A stretch of 64,000 bases of DNA, from NCBI GenBank assembly GCA_027625915.1, contig JANTQA010000015.1, forward strand, positions 2,852,001-2,916,000, read 5' to 3'. Positions 37,257-48,089 of this stretch are shown piece after piece; position 1 is the first letter of the stretch, and every line of letters starts with the position of its first letter. Under the pieces are notes generated by a model. The model did not search any database and was not told where the DNA came from. It saw only the letters and a program-made list of their open reading frames with translations. Source of the stretch: Anaeramoeba flamelloides. Taxonomy: Eukaryota; Metamonada; Anaeramoebidae. The translations under genes and the position numbers were made by a program.

Positions 37257-37710
37257 GTTGAGAGAAAAATGTTTGACACAGAAAAATGGTTGAAAACCAT
37301 TTTTAATTGGGAACATTAGTAAAATTTCAAATCAAATCCTATTGATAACTATTTGAATTTTATATAAATCCAGGTTTAAAGGTGTTACAAGTTCGTTAGT
37401 CTGTGGTATGTGTAGAATACTCATTTGAATGGTTGATAACTAAAGTAGATCATGCTATTTTAACAACTATCCAAGTTTTCGTAAAGTTTACTATTAATTC
37501 TGAAAATGGTAATTTTTAAACTTGCTTTAGATTATAAGAGATAAGGTTTTGAAAAAGTAGAATTACATAAATCGTTATTCTAATAAGTAGATTATTGTTA
37601 TTTTCTTTAGTTATTACACAAACGATTGAAATTAAAAATCATTTTCAGTAATGTTCCCAATTAAAATTGCTGTCCAACTATTTTTCTCTGTCCAACATTT
37701 TTCTCTCAAC
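37257..37710. mobile_element. MITE family C, copy C1
   Basis: 454 bp with inverted ends GTTGAGAGAAAAATGTTTG and CAACATTTTTCTCTCAAC. Subterminal TTTTTAATTGGGAACATTA and AATGTTCCCAATTAAAA are shared with C2. The outermost ends differ between copies apart from GTTG, while the inner core is conserved. Confidence 0.78.
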
Positions 37711-37744
37711 AGTTACAAAAAATTTCCTTGCTTTTTTATAATTT

Positions 37745-37890
37745 AAGGGTGTGTGTTCCAAATGAATTATGATCAAACATTACCAAAAAATTTATTGTAA
37801 TCTGTGGAGAAAAGATCGTAAACACCTTCCACCAAAATGAAAGGCTTACATTTGTAATGTATCTGAAGAATTCATTTGAAATTTAGCTCC
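37745..37890. mobile_element. MITE family K, copy K2
   Basis: Left GTTCCAAATGAATTATGAT, right GTAATGTATCTGAAGAATTC followed by ATTTG. The right part is identical to K1 over about 24 bases. Confidence 0.6.
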
Positions 37891-38574
37891 TTAAGGTTAC
37901 ATGAATTTTAGAATTGATTGAAATTTGGTGGAATAGTAAATATTTATCATTCAGTAAATTGAATCACGAAGGAAATTCAAAATTTTGCAAATTTAGTGGT
38001 TTTCAATAAGATCATTTTTTGATCACAAAATTTTTAATAGAATTACTTTTCATAATTTTATTTATTAATTTTGTGATTTTTTTAATTTGAAGAGAGTCCA
38101 AAGAACAAACAAATTTTTTGTGAAGATCAATATTTAACATAATGTAAATATCTTGATAATTATTATAGATCTTTTTACATATTCGCATATTGGGTGTATT
38201 AACTGAAAAAAAAATAACCAAAAAAAAATTTTTCTCGCATCATCCAGATAATTTTTTTTCATATCCTGTTGAAAACAAAAAGAAAAAATACTCAATGCTA
38301 TTTCAATAAAATAAAACAAAGTATGTTTATTATTTTTCAGAACGAGGCTCAAAATTTAGAGTTAAATTAATTAAAAGAAAAAAATTGAAACCAAAAAAAC
38401 AGCAATAAATTATTTTTAAGGATTTTTTATCACAAATAAATTCAAAATAATTTGGCAATTTTCTTCAAATTCTTTTTATTGGTGGAATCTCTTTGGTTAT
38501 TTAAAAAAGAATCGAATTGAAAACTTTGGCAAGTTCTGGGATGAGTTATCATAATATTTATGGATCGGGGTACA

Positions 38575-39079
38575 GCTATTTTAAAAAAGTCCTCACTTTT
38601 TTAAAACTTTGATCAAGTTTTCTATACTGATAAATACAAAAAAAGTTTATAGTACTCTTTCAATTTTTGTAAATCTTATAATTTCTGCTTTTAAAATAGT
38701 TCTTGGTAAAGAAAATTTCGAAGATCAACTAATTTTACACAGTCCCATTAAACACTTAAACCAAGAAAATGATTTATTCAAAGTTAGGGGAAAAAAATTT
38801 TAAAAAATGAAAAATGAAGCAAAAATGTTCAAACATTTATTTGAATTTATGAGTATTAAAAAAGTGAATACTTTTTTGAAGAATTAAAACCTTTTAAAAG
38901 ATTTCTGTTTTAAAAAGGCGGGGTTGGGTCTTTAAAGGTGGGAGTAGAGGTTTGGATGGGAAGAAAAAAACCCATTGAAAAAAAAGTCCTCGATTTATTA
39001 AAATAGAAAACTTTAAAAAAGTTTTAATTCTGACTATTTCTTAAAAAAAAAATTCCACACTTTTTTTAAAATAACAGGA
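38575..39079. mobile_element. Element family L, copy L1
   Basis: Left CAGCTATTTTAAAAAAGT, right complement CCTGTTATTTTAAAAAAAGT, flanked by TA-like dinucleotides. The interior contains the string TTTTAAAAAGGCGGGGTTGG, related to 46130-46150 and, inverted, to about 59945-59985. Part of it (38700-38790) also resembles 27725-27815 inside element D. Non-coding. Confidence 0.5.
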
Positions 39080-39324
39080 TATAAAATGTGTTAATTTAAT
39101 TATCATAAATTTGGCCTTGTAAATAAAATATAAAATTGTGTAGAAAATGGGTTTGGTTCATGGAAAGTGTTTTTTTGTTATTGATTAGTTGAATTAATTC
39201 GTGATGAAAAGGGGGGGGGTGGAAAACACAAAGAATATTAATAAATTATAATCCAAAATTTCTAATTATCAAATTATTCTAAATTTATTTACTATTGTTT
39301 ATAATTTTCTCAATTATTCCTTAG

Positions 39325-42255
39325 TCTGTTGGTTTAACCTCTGTTGCATATTCTTCATTTTTTGTAACCGAGCTTTTCAGTGGTAAAAATATACCAGCTG
39401 CTACAAAGCTTTATGGAATTTGCGAAACATTTTATTTTTTAAGTCAGCTTATTGGAAATCCATTTTTTGGAGAGTTTTCAGACTATTTCGGAAGAAAAAA
39501 TACCTTTCTAATTATCTTAGGTGCGTCCTCAATGAATTGGTTTATTTTATCAACTGCACGAACTTCTACAATTATAATCATTTCGCGGATTTTGCATGGA
39601 TTTTGCGATTCAAATCCCCAAACCATTTCTAGTTATCTCTCAGACCTGACAAAGCAAGATGATTTTGCAAAAAAAATGGGAATTCTACATGTAAAAATTT
39701 CTTTTGATTGTTTCATTATCATATAATCTTTGTTTCTGTTAAAGGTTTATCCAAAAAAAAAAAAACATTTTTTTCAAATATCAATTATTTTTTATAATTG
39801 ACTTTTGAATAACAAATAAAAAATAAGTAAAATAATATACATTAAAGGGAAGTTGAAATTCTGTATAAAGTAAAACTAATAAATGAATAGATTTTCATAA
39901 AAAATTAAAAAACCCAAAATTCTTAGGTTTCCATTCAGAAAAACAACAATGTTCATTTTGATCTTCTATTGAAGATCAAAGAAAATTCCAATAGAAATAA
40001 ATATCATTTCTCTTCAATAATTTCCACTACTTCAATGGCATTAGAAAAAACATGTTTTTACATAGTTACTATCGATCTTGGAATAATGAAAAAAAAATTT
40101 ACAAATTAATTCTGTGTCAAAAAAAAATCGAAAAACATAAAAAAAAAAAAAGCAAAATGTTAAAAAATGATTTCAATTTTGAAATTTCAAAAATTAAAAT
40201 TTTTCTTGTAATATCTCGATTCAAACCCTTTAAACACATGTAATTTTCTCACCACAACTGGGCCACTTTGGCCGGAAAATGGTTTGTTTTTGATCTGAAA
40301 TATTCATAATAATATCATTATTTCGAGATTAAAAAATACTCTTCCCTATTCAATTTCTTCAAATATTTTCAAATACAAAACTGAATGAATCATAAACATA
40401 TTGAAACTTTGACAAAATGTGTTTATTATTGAATTAATAACTTGGATATGGTCATTTTAAAAAGTTGTAACGGCAAATTTCACAATAAGGGTATCAAAAA
40501 CAGTTGATAAATTTCAATAGAACTATTTTCAGGATCTATATTAAAAAATTCGTTTAGTCATGCTATTTGGAAAATGTTTCAATTAAAAAAAAAAATCACA
40601 ATATCCCAGGGGATGGCAATTGAATTTTTTTAAAAAATAAAACAAAATAAAAAAAAAACAATTATAAAAAAAAAATAATAATACATTAATTTGTTTTTTG
40701 TTAATGATGCCAGAAGCGGATTAAGAGAAGTTTGATGAATTGTTGATAAATATTTTAAACTACAATCCAATTTGAAAACGCGAAAATTATTAATCAATCT
40801 GTATCAAAAGAATTCTAATATTAAAATTATTTTTTTCCTTCCTTTCTTTTTCTTTTTTTTTTTTTTCTATTTAAATGATAAATATAATTTTTTTTGATAT
40901 ATATATATAGGGCGTTGGTGGCATTGGAATGGTTTCTGGCTTAATTATTGCATTTTTTTTATCATGGTTTGGATTTACTAATCAGCATATGTTTATGGTT
41001 TCATCATCTGTATCGTTCCTTAATGGTTTGTTTGTCTATTTATTTCTTCCAGAATCCAAAGAAATGACAAATTCGAAAACAAAATTCAATTGGGCAAGAG
41101 CTAATCCGGTAGGCTCTATTAAATTTATCTTCAAAAACAAGAAGTTCAAATCTTTAATTGTAATATTAATTCTTGATATTATTGGTGGCACATGCTCTGT
41201 TGGTAAGTTTTCTCTTCTTCCTTTTTGCTTTTATAAAAATGTCATAATATGTATGTATATGTATATAACAATTTTGAATTTGAAAGTATTGAATTCTTTT
41301 AAATATATTATCATTTAATTATTGTTATTTAAAGATTTATTAAATTTGAAAAGTGTAAAATTTATCTTCATTGTGCAAATTTGTCTCTTGTGTTTAAAAT
41401 GTTTTAGTTGTATAATATGCTTTATCGGAAATTTATTATAATTTAGATTAAGAATCATTTGAATCTGAAAAATATTGTTCAATAATTTTAAGAGTTAAAA
41501 TAATTCATTGGGTTTTATCGGGTGTTTTTTTAAAATATAGCATTTGTTGGTTTTTGTTAATGATAGTGCGTCGTTCAAATATTTAATATTTGTTTAATAA
41601 ATTAATTATAATCTTAAAAATGTAATTCAATAATTTGAAGTGAATATATGCTAAATTAAACTTTTTTTATTTTTTTATATTTTTTTATTTTATATATTTT
41701 CAATTTTCTTGAACAAAAATAGTGCTTTTACAATTTTATTTACAAATGAAATATCATTTTTCTGATACAAAAATTTATGTATTGTTATTTGAAGCATCAA
41801 TATTCCAAATTTTTTCCATGGCCGTGCTTTTAAAATTATCTATTAAAAAAAGAGGGAATAAGCAAACCTTGGTTGATGCATTTTTAGCCCAAGCACTATT
41901 TAATTTCTTGTCAATTGTTTTGACAGATGGCTGGATGTTTTTTTTAATTGTTCCATTGGTTTATCAATTTGTTGCATTTTCTGTTATCCAATCCTTTTTT
42001 AGAACCTTAGTCCCAAAGGATGACCAAGGTATCTTATTTGGATCCCTGCAATTAACTGCAAATTTTGCAAATGCTATATCCAAATATATATACCCTGTTG
42101 GGTTTAGTTATACTTCAAAAAGGTATCACTTCCCAGAGGCGCCTTTTATATTTGCAACTTTAAGTTCTATATTGGGATTCATCATCACATCAAAAATAGA
42201 TGAAAAGGATTATTTCAAAAGAGTGAGAAAAAAAGAAACATTAATATCATTTTAA
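39325..42255 (+). CDS. Major facilitator superfamily transporter (TetA/MFSD14-like), 5' exon not found
   Basis: Three exons: 39325-39690, 40911-41202 and 41723-42255, giving 396 codons to a TAA, all junctions in frame. The first reads SVGLTSVAYSSFFVTELF, the end of TM1; then GEFSDYFGRKN, the MFS motif A between TM2 and TM3; then GASSMNWFILSTA and SRILHGFCDSN. The second exon begins GVGGIGMVSGLIIAFFLSW; the third carries the C-terminal half (ASIFQIFSMAVLLKLSIKKRG, SLQLTANFANAISKYIYPV). A 12-helix protein is expected, so roughly 20-50 N-terminal residues are missing from this model. The likely role is proton-driven transport of a small organic solute across a membrane. Substrate cannot be told from sequence. 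No upstream exon with a phase-0 donor was convincing. Confidence 0.82.
39691..40910 (+). other. MFS intron (1.2 kb)
   Basis: Donor GTAAAA after CTA CAT, acceptor ATATAG before GGC GTT. It includes a block at about 40450-40590 that weakly resembles 25755-25890 in MYB intron 2, sharing CATTTTAAAAA and ACTTCAATAGA-type strings. No exon is seen inside. Confidence 0.75.
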
Positions 42256-43814
42256 TAAAAATTATTATTTTTATATATTTGTATAGTGATAATTTTTTTT
42301 TTATCAGTTATAATTATTTTGAAGAAAAATAAATATATATATACCAATATTTTTTTTGTTTGTATTTTATTTTTTTCTTTTTGTTGTTTGTTTTTTGGTT
42401 ATTTTATTGTTATTATTGTGAAATGTTTTTATTTATTTTTCAATCATTCGAATTCATTAAATTATAATATTATTGTTTTATAGATTTCATTTTTTTTTTT
42501 TTTTTATCCAGTTAAATCTTTTGAATTCTTGTTGATATTATTCTTTGTATGTTGATGAATTTTATTCATTTTTCGAAATAAAAAAGAGATAAATTAACTA
42601 ATTTTTTTTTGAAATTATTTATTGTTTTTTATATAGAAATTTCCATATTTTCAATTTTGAATTTTGTTTTGTAGATAAGAATTTGTGTGTTTCTGGTTAT
42701 TTCGCGTGGTTCCCGAATGCATTAATTCATACAAGTTTTTAATTTATAAAAATTTGTTATTCCATAAAAAAATTTTTTTCGAACATGTATGTAGAATTGG
42801 CTTTACTATAAAAGATTTAAATAATCTAATTGTTAATTTATTGTGAAAAGAATTGTTATTAAATAGTTGTCGGAATTGTAGAAGTTTTTTCTTTATTTTC
42901 GTATTTTTATAAAATATATGTGAATTTTTTTCTAAATAAATACCCAAATAATTAAAATTTTTTTTTATTTAATCTTTTGGAATAACAACTTAGACATTTA
43001 TAAGGTTTAAATATAAATTGGTCTATAATTTCATTTATAGAATTTTATTTTTGATTTGCTTGAATTCTATTTCTTTTTATTATTAAAGATTGTTTCATCA
43101 CCAATTATTGATAATGGTTTCTTAGCCATATTTTTTTTAAAAAAAAGGAATGTTTTAAATTAGGGGGCTAAATAAAAGAGGTGATAAATTGATCATAGTA
43201 TGTTAACCATTTCTTCACATTGAAAATATTTAGAATAAATTTTATTAATTTAATAATTTCATTTAAAATAAATTTTTTTATTAATTTTGAAATTATTTTA
43301 TAATTGATTGAAAGAATATGTTCTGCTATATCACTCAGTAACATATTGATTTTGTCGTATTGGTTTTTATTATTTTATTTTAAATCATTTGATATATTTA
43401 ATAAAATTAATACAGCAATATAAGTGCGATTTTTTTCCGAAAATTAAAATGTAAATTTTATCTTAAATTTCTCACAATGTTTGCTTTATAATTTAAAATT
43501 TTTAAAATAATTTTGTAAAACTTGGATCTCTTGAATTTTGGTATTCATACATTTCCCTTGTTTTTATAAATAATCAAAATTGATACTGTTTTGGTATATT
43601 AAATTTTATTCCTATTGGTGTTAATAATTTAAATAATAAATAAATTTTTGATTATAATAAGATATTTTTTATATTTTCAATTAGTTACAAATTAGTGTTA
43701 TTTCTGTCATATCTTGTAAATATTAAATTTTGAATTTTTTCAAAGGCTTTGATTGAATTGGTTTTTAAACATGATATAAGAGTCTTTTTATTCTTGTTAA
43801 ATATATACATATAT

Positions 43815-45319
43815 CCCTTAGAAACACAAATATACAAATTGCCTTCCAAATAAAAATTTTAATTTGAATTGTTATCAAATAATTATTAGATATAGAATTT
43901 ATAGACAATTATCTTAGAAAGAAAATTTTATAATTAAAAAGTGTATAGTTACCTATGTTTGAAAAATAACTTGAGAAATAACTTGAAAAAAAATTTTCAA
44001 CATTGTGAAAATTTTTATAGGTTATTTTAATTTTATTATTTTTCCAACATTTTTTTTTTCTGAAAAGTTTGTTAACATATGAAAAATCCTTATTTCTTAT
44101 GATTAAAACACACCAAACTTTACTAAAAAAATTTGGTTTCCTTGCACCCCAATATTGCCTAAAATACTTTATTAAATAATTTATTCATTAAAAAAGATAT
44201 TTTAACATCATATGAAAAAAAGTTTCATCTATTGAAAAACTGTTCAATATATATATATATATATATATGTATGGATATATATGTATCTGAATATTTTTAA
44301 AATAAAAACTAAAATAAATTTACAAAAAAAGAATAATATTTTTTTTAACTTGAAAAATTTATGAATTATTTCAACAAGAATTTTTTTTCAAATTTAAATG
44401 ATTTGGCCAATAGTCCAAGTCAGATTAATAATTGATTTTTTTTTTAATTTTTATGATTTTTTAATTTTTCACTTTTTAAAATATAGACATAAAATAAATA
44501 ATATTATTGAATAAGATACCATATATCAAAAATTATTTTCCAAAATCTTGATTAATTTAGAAATTAAAAAATCAAATTTTCCAAATATATTATTCAAATT
44601 TTTGCCCATAAAAAAATTCAAAAAAAAAAATCGTTTATGAAGATTATTTTATTATCTTTGAATAATATTGAAAAGTTATTTTTTATTTTTATTATTAAAT
44701 TGGGACTACTTGCTTAATTTATTAAAAAAGTTTTTTACTAATTTAATTTTCAATATAATAAATGAATTTATTTTACATTTTTTTTTTTGTTTTGTTCAAG
44801 TATTAACTATTGTTTAAATTAAAATTTTAGAAAATTATTCATTTTTAAATCTTTTTTTGGACTAAATAAATGAATTTCACTTTTCTCTTGATTTAATATT
44901 TATTAAAAATTAATCTAAAAAAAACAATTAAAATTTCTCAGTAATATATTTTTTTTATTTTTTTTTTTTTTTATAATAAAATTAACAACATTATTTGATA
45001 TATATATTATTAATAAATAAATGTATTGAGTTTTGAATTACTATTATTGTCAATAAAATTTCTTATTTCAAAAAATAAATAAATAAATAAAAATCTTTAG
45101 AGAAAATGTGTAATTAAATAATTATTATTTTTTTTTTTCAAATGCAAAAAAAAAAAAAAAATACAATACATTACTACTTTATCTTTGTACTATTTTGAGT
45201 TTTTATACTAATTAAAACCCGATTTTAAGACAAATAAGACAATAAAAATATTCTTGTCCCAATATCCTTTTAAATCTTTTATTAAAAACTTGATGAAATT
45301 TGGACAAATACGGGGTGCT

Positions 45320-45324
<5 letters not shown>
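43815..45324 (+). mobile_element. Element family H, copy H2
   Basis: 1.51 kb, ends CCCTTAGAAACAC and GGGGTGCTAAGGG. Aligns with H1 in the same orientation over its full length, including the internal terminus-like CCTTGCACCCCAATATTGCC. An (AT)n tract lies directly beyond its right end, and another (44246-44268) is inside. Confidence 0.82.

Positions 45325-45354
<30 letters not shown>
45325..45354. repeat. (AT)n microsatellite abutting element H2
   Basis: About 14 AT dinucleotides starting immediately after the AAGGG terminus of H2. Confidence 0.93.
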
Positions 45355-45357
<3 letters not shown>

Positions 45358-45524
45358 TAAAATTATAGTGTACAAAATTTTCGAATTGTTTCTGAAAAAT
45401 TATTTAATTTGAATTTTTCACTTTTGAGAATCGGTAATCAATTTTACTATGTAAACTATTAGATTAATAATCGTAGATGTTGTCTTTTATTTAAACATCT
45501 TTCTACTTATTTCAAGAATATTTA

Positions 45525-45722
45525 CAGTCGGTTCCACTTTTCAGGCACAAGCGATCAACAAAATTTAAGGCACAATAAAAATCTCAAACTAAGGCATAAA
45601 ATTCAGCTTCGACTAAAATAAAAATGTATAAAATAAAAATTAAAAATTTCATGCCTTAATTTGAGATTTTTTTGTGCCTTAAATTTTGTTGGAAGTTTGG
45701 GCCTTAAAAGTGGAACTGGTTG
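45525..45722. mobile_element. MITE family G, copy G3 (TA target duplication)
   Basis: 198 bp, TA on both sides (45523-45524 and 45723-45724). Ends CAGTCGGTTCCACTTTT and AAAAGTGGAACTGGTTG. The arms share AAATTTAAGGCACAA and AAAATCTCAAACTAAGGC. Confidence 0.88.
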
Positions 45723-46637
45723 TATAAATAAATGCTTTTCAAAATAAACTAGTTGATTTGTCATTATATTTGGTATAATTTCTTATTCCTGTTTTTGTAT
45801 AGACTGTTAAAGGATTTTTTATACCAATAAATAAATTCTGAAAAATTAATAAGTGTTTGATTTTTTTTTTTTTTTCAAAGAATAAGTTCTGATGGCGTGT
45901 TTTGAAAATAATATGTTCAGATTTCATAAATGGCTTTGCATTTTAAAATATATATTTTTTTTCTAGGGGATAAGGCAATAAGTGATCAAAAAGAACTAAA
46001 TTTTTTAAATAGCTTTATCAAATTTAAAAAATTTTTGTTATATGTTTATTTGAAAACTTTTATTAAGATTTGTTTTTTAAAAATGGATAAATTTTTTCAG
46101 AATTAAAACTTTTTTTAGTTTTCTATTTATTTAAAAAGGGTGGGGGTAGTCTTTAAGTATCAGGCAGATGTAAAAGAAACCAAATTTTTTTGAAAAAAAT
46201 AAATCATTTCATTAAACACTAAATATTACCAAGTTTTAATTCGAAGAAAAAGATAAAAAGAAATTCCTCACTTTTTAAAAATATTCTCAGTGGTTTCGAA
46301 AAGTTCAACTATTAAAAAAGAAATTATAAAATGAAGTATCAATAGGTACAGTCATCTCTAAAATAATAAAGTCGGATATTCTTAAAATTCAAACTCAAAA
46401 AGGATTATAATTATAATCAAATTTAATTCCTAATAAAATATACTGTAAAAAAAAACAAGGGTTACCCTTCAAAGTGGTTTGGCCTTTAAGTGTACTATTG
46501 AACCTTTGAATTTAAACAAGTTGAAAAAAGATCAACAGATTTTATTTCAAAACATTTATTTTAATCGGATTACAAATTTTTTTTTTTTAAGACTTGGAGT
46601 TAATTTTTTTTATTGTATTGAAAATAACTACAAACTA

Positions 46638-46859
46638 CTATTTGTTGTAAAATAAATGGAACAAAATTTTCATTCAGCTTTCAGAAAAAGGGTATTTGAA
46701 ATCAGATAAAATTTCATCTTTTTAATTCCATAAATCAGCTTAAATTATCAATTTTCTCTAATAGAATTGGGGACTTTTATGTTTTGTTTTAATTTTTCTA
46801 ATGTGAGTATTATGAAAAACTGAATGAAAATATCGATCTTTTTATTTTATAATTAACAG
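46638..46859. mobile_element. MITE family I, module I-b
   Basis: 222 bp with TA at both edges. Left CTATTTGTTGTAAAATAAAT then ACAAAATTTTCATTCAG; right CTGAATGAAAATATCGATC ending AATTAACAG. It faces module I-c across a ~680-bp spacer. Confidence 0.72.
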
Positions 46860-47189
46860 TAAGATCTTAAAATCACATCAAAGAAAATATTGATATATTC
46901 AGTTTTTTTTTTTGGTCAATTATTAATAAAAAAGAATTAATCACATCATAAAATTGAGGAATTTTTTATCATAAATTAATACTACTCCCTTTTCGTATAT
47001 CTTTGTAGGAAGTGGGTATTAACATAAGAACAAAAATCAAAAAAAACTTCTTGTTTTTACTAATTATGAATTCTAAACGGGTAAAAATTTTCAACTTCCT
47101 TATCATATTTTTCTTTACCAAAACGTGTTTTCAAAGAAGTGGGCAGTTGTAATTTGTGGTCTTTGATCTATTTTTGAAAATAAAAATGA

Positions 47190-47330
47190 ATATTATTTCC
47201 CATTTCGAATTCAAATTCCAGTAAAATAATTTATTTTAATCTGGGCTTCAAGATTGGAAAAAGGTGAACCAAAACAAAGTGAATGCATTTGTAATGTATC
47301 TGAAGAATACATTTGGAACCACACCTCAAG
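47190..47330. mobile_element. MITE family K, partial copy K3
   Basis: Contains TTTGTAATGTATCTGAAGAA and TTATTTTAATCTG, both in the order seen in K2. The ends are diverged, so limits are approximate. Confidence 0.5.
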
Positions 47331-47542
47331 ATATTGAAAATTATTTCTCTTTTCGATTTCGTTTTGGTTTTATTACTGGAAGGTGACCTGTGAATTTGAT
47401 TTTTTCGACTTTTTTTGACGGACGAATGAAAATTGAGTTTGACTGAATTTTCAATCAAAGAAAATAAAGTTTGGAAATTTTGTAAAACAATAAAACTAAT
47501 TTTAAACTTGAAAATACCAACTACAAAAGATTTTTAGAATTA

Positions 47543-47773
47543 CTATTAATTGCAAAAAAAAAAAAGAACAAAATTTTCATTCAGTTTTTCAACAAATAAT
47601 TAAATAGTAAGAATCCCAAGAAATCACCAAAGATCCCAATTCTTAAAAGATGAACAAATAATGTTCACAACTTCTTGAGTGAATTACTAAATATAAAATT
47701 TTACAGGATTTAAAGAATCCCTTTTTTGGAACCCTGAAAGAAAATTTTGTTCCATTTATTCCACTACAAATAG
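47543..47773. mobile_element. MITE family I, module I-c
   Basis: 231 bp between TA dinucleotides. Left AACAAAATTTTCATTCAG, right GAAAATTTTGTTCCATTTAT ending CTACAAATAG. Inverted partner ends of the I family. Confidence 0.7.
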
Positions 47774-48089
47774 TAATTCGTCAATTGTTATTGTGCCTTT
47801 CTTAATTTTCTTTTTGCAAGTTTAATAAAAATTTTAAAATTAATTCTAACGTCTCAAAAAATTGAATAGTTCATAAAGATTGAAAAACAACATTCTTAAA
47901 AATTAATTAACCAAAGATTTATTTTTTCTCTTTATTGAAAAGTTTTTTTTCTCTTTTTATTTTTTTTTCTTAAAATAAAAACCACTATTTAACAGATCGA
48001 CTTTCACAATTTTTTCTCCTTTTTTTTTTTTTCATATATATTTGCAAACAACAACTTGTTTTCAGAATTAAATTTACAAAAACAACACA

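Larger units (their letters stand above)
29399..39324. other. Region between MYB and the first MFS exon found
   Basis: 9.9 kb holding the nested A2/B2/C2 insertion, copies G2, I-a, J2, C1, K2, L1 and foldback F, and a G17 run. The missing 5' exon of the MFS gene should lie here, but no convincing candidate was found. The 144-codon frame at 34207-34641 is a Phe/Lys poly-T translation overlapping no known family. The stretch 31820-33890 shows no repeat or gene that I can name. Confidence 0.6.
42256..48089. other. Intergenic region between MFS and the TPR-kelch-filamin gene
   Basis: 5.8 kb with no supportable gene. It holds H2 (43815-45324), G3 (45525-45722), an L-related block (about 45960-46320), I modules (46638-46859 and 47543-47773) and a K-family end near 47190-47330. 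The last ~150 bp before 48090 are pyrimidine-rich, ending TTTTCAG at 48059-48065, which could be a 5'-UTR splice acceptor or simply leader sequence. Confidence 0.7.

Noticed and set aside
38609-38803. Candidate first exon for the MFS gene (hydrophobic VYSTLSIFVNLIISAF)
   Set aside because: It lies inside the L1 repeat, shares sequence with element D, and its only donor is in the wrong phase for the next exon.
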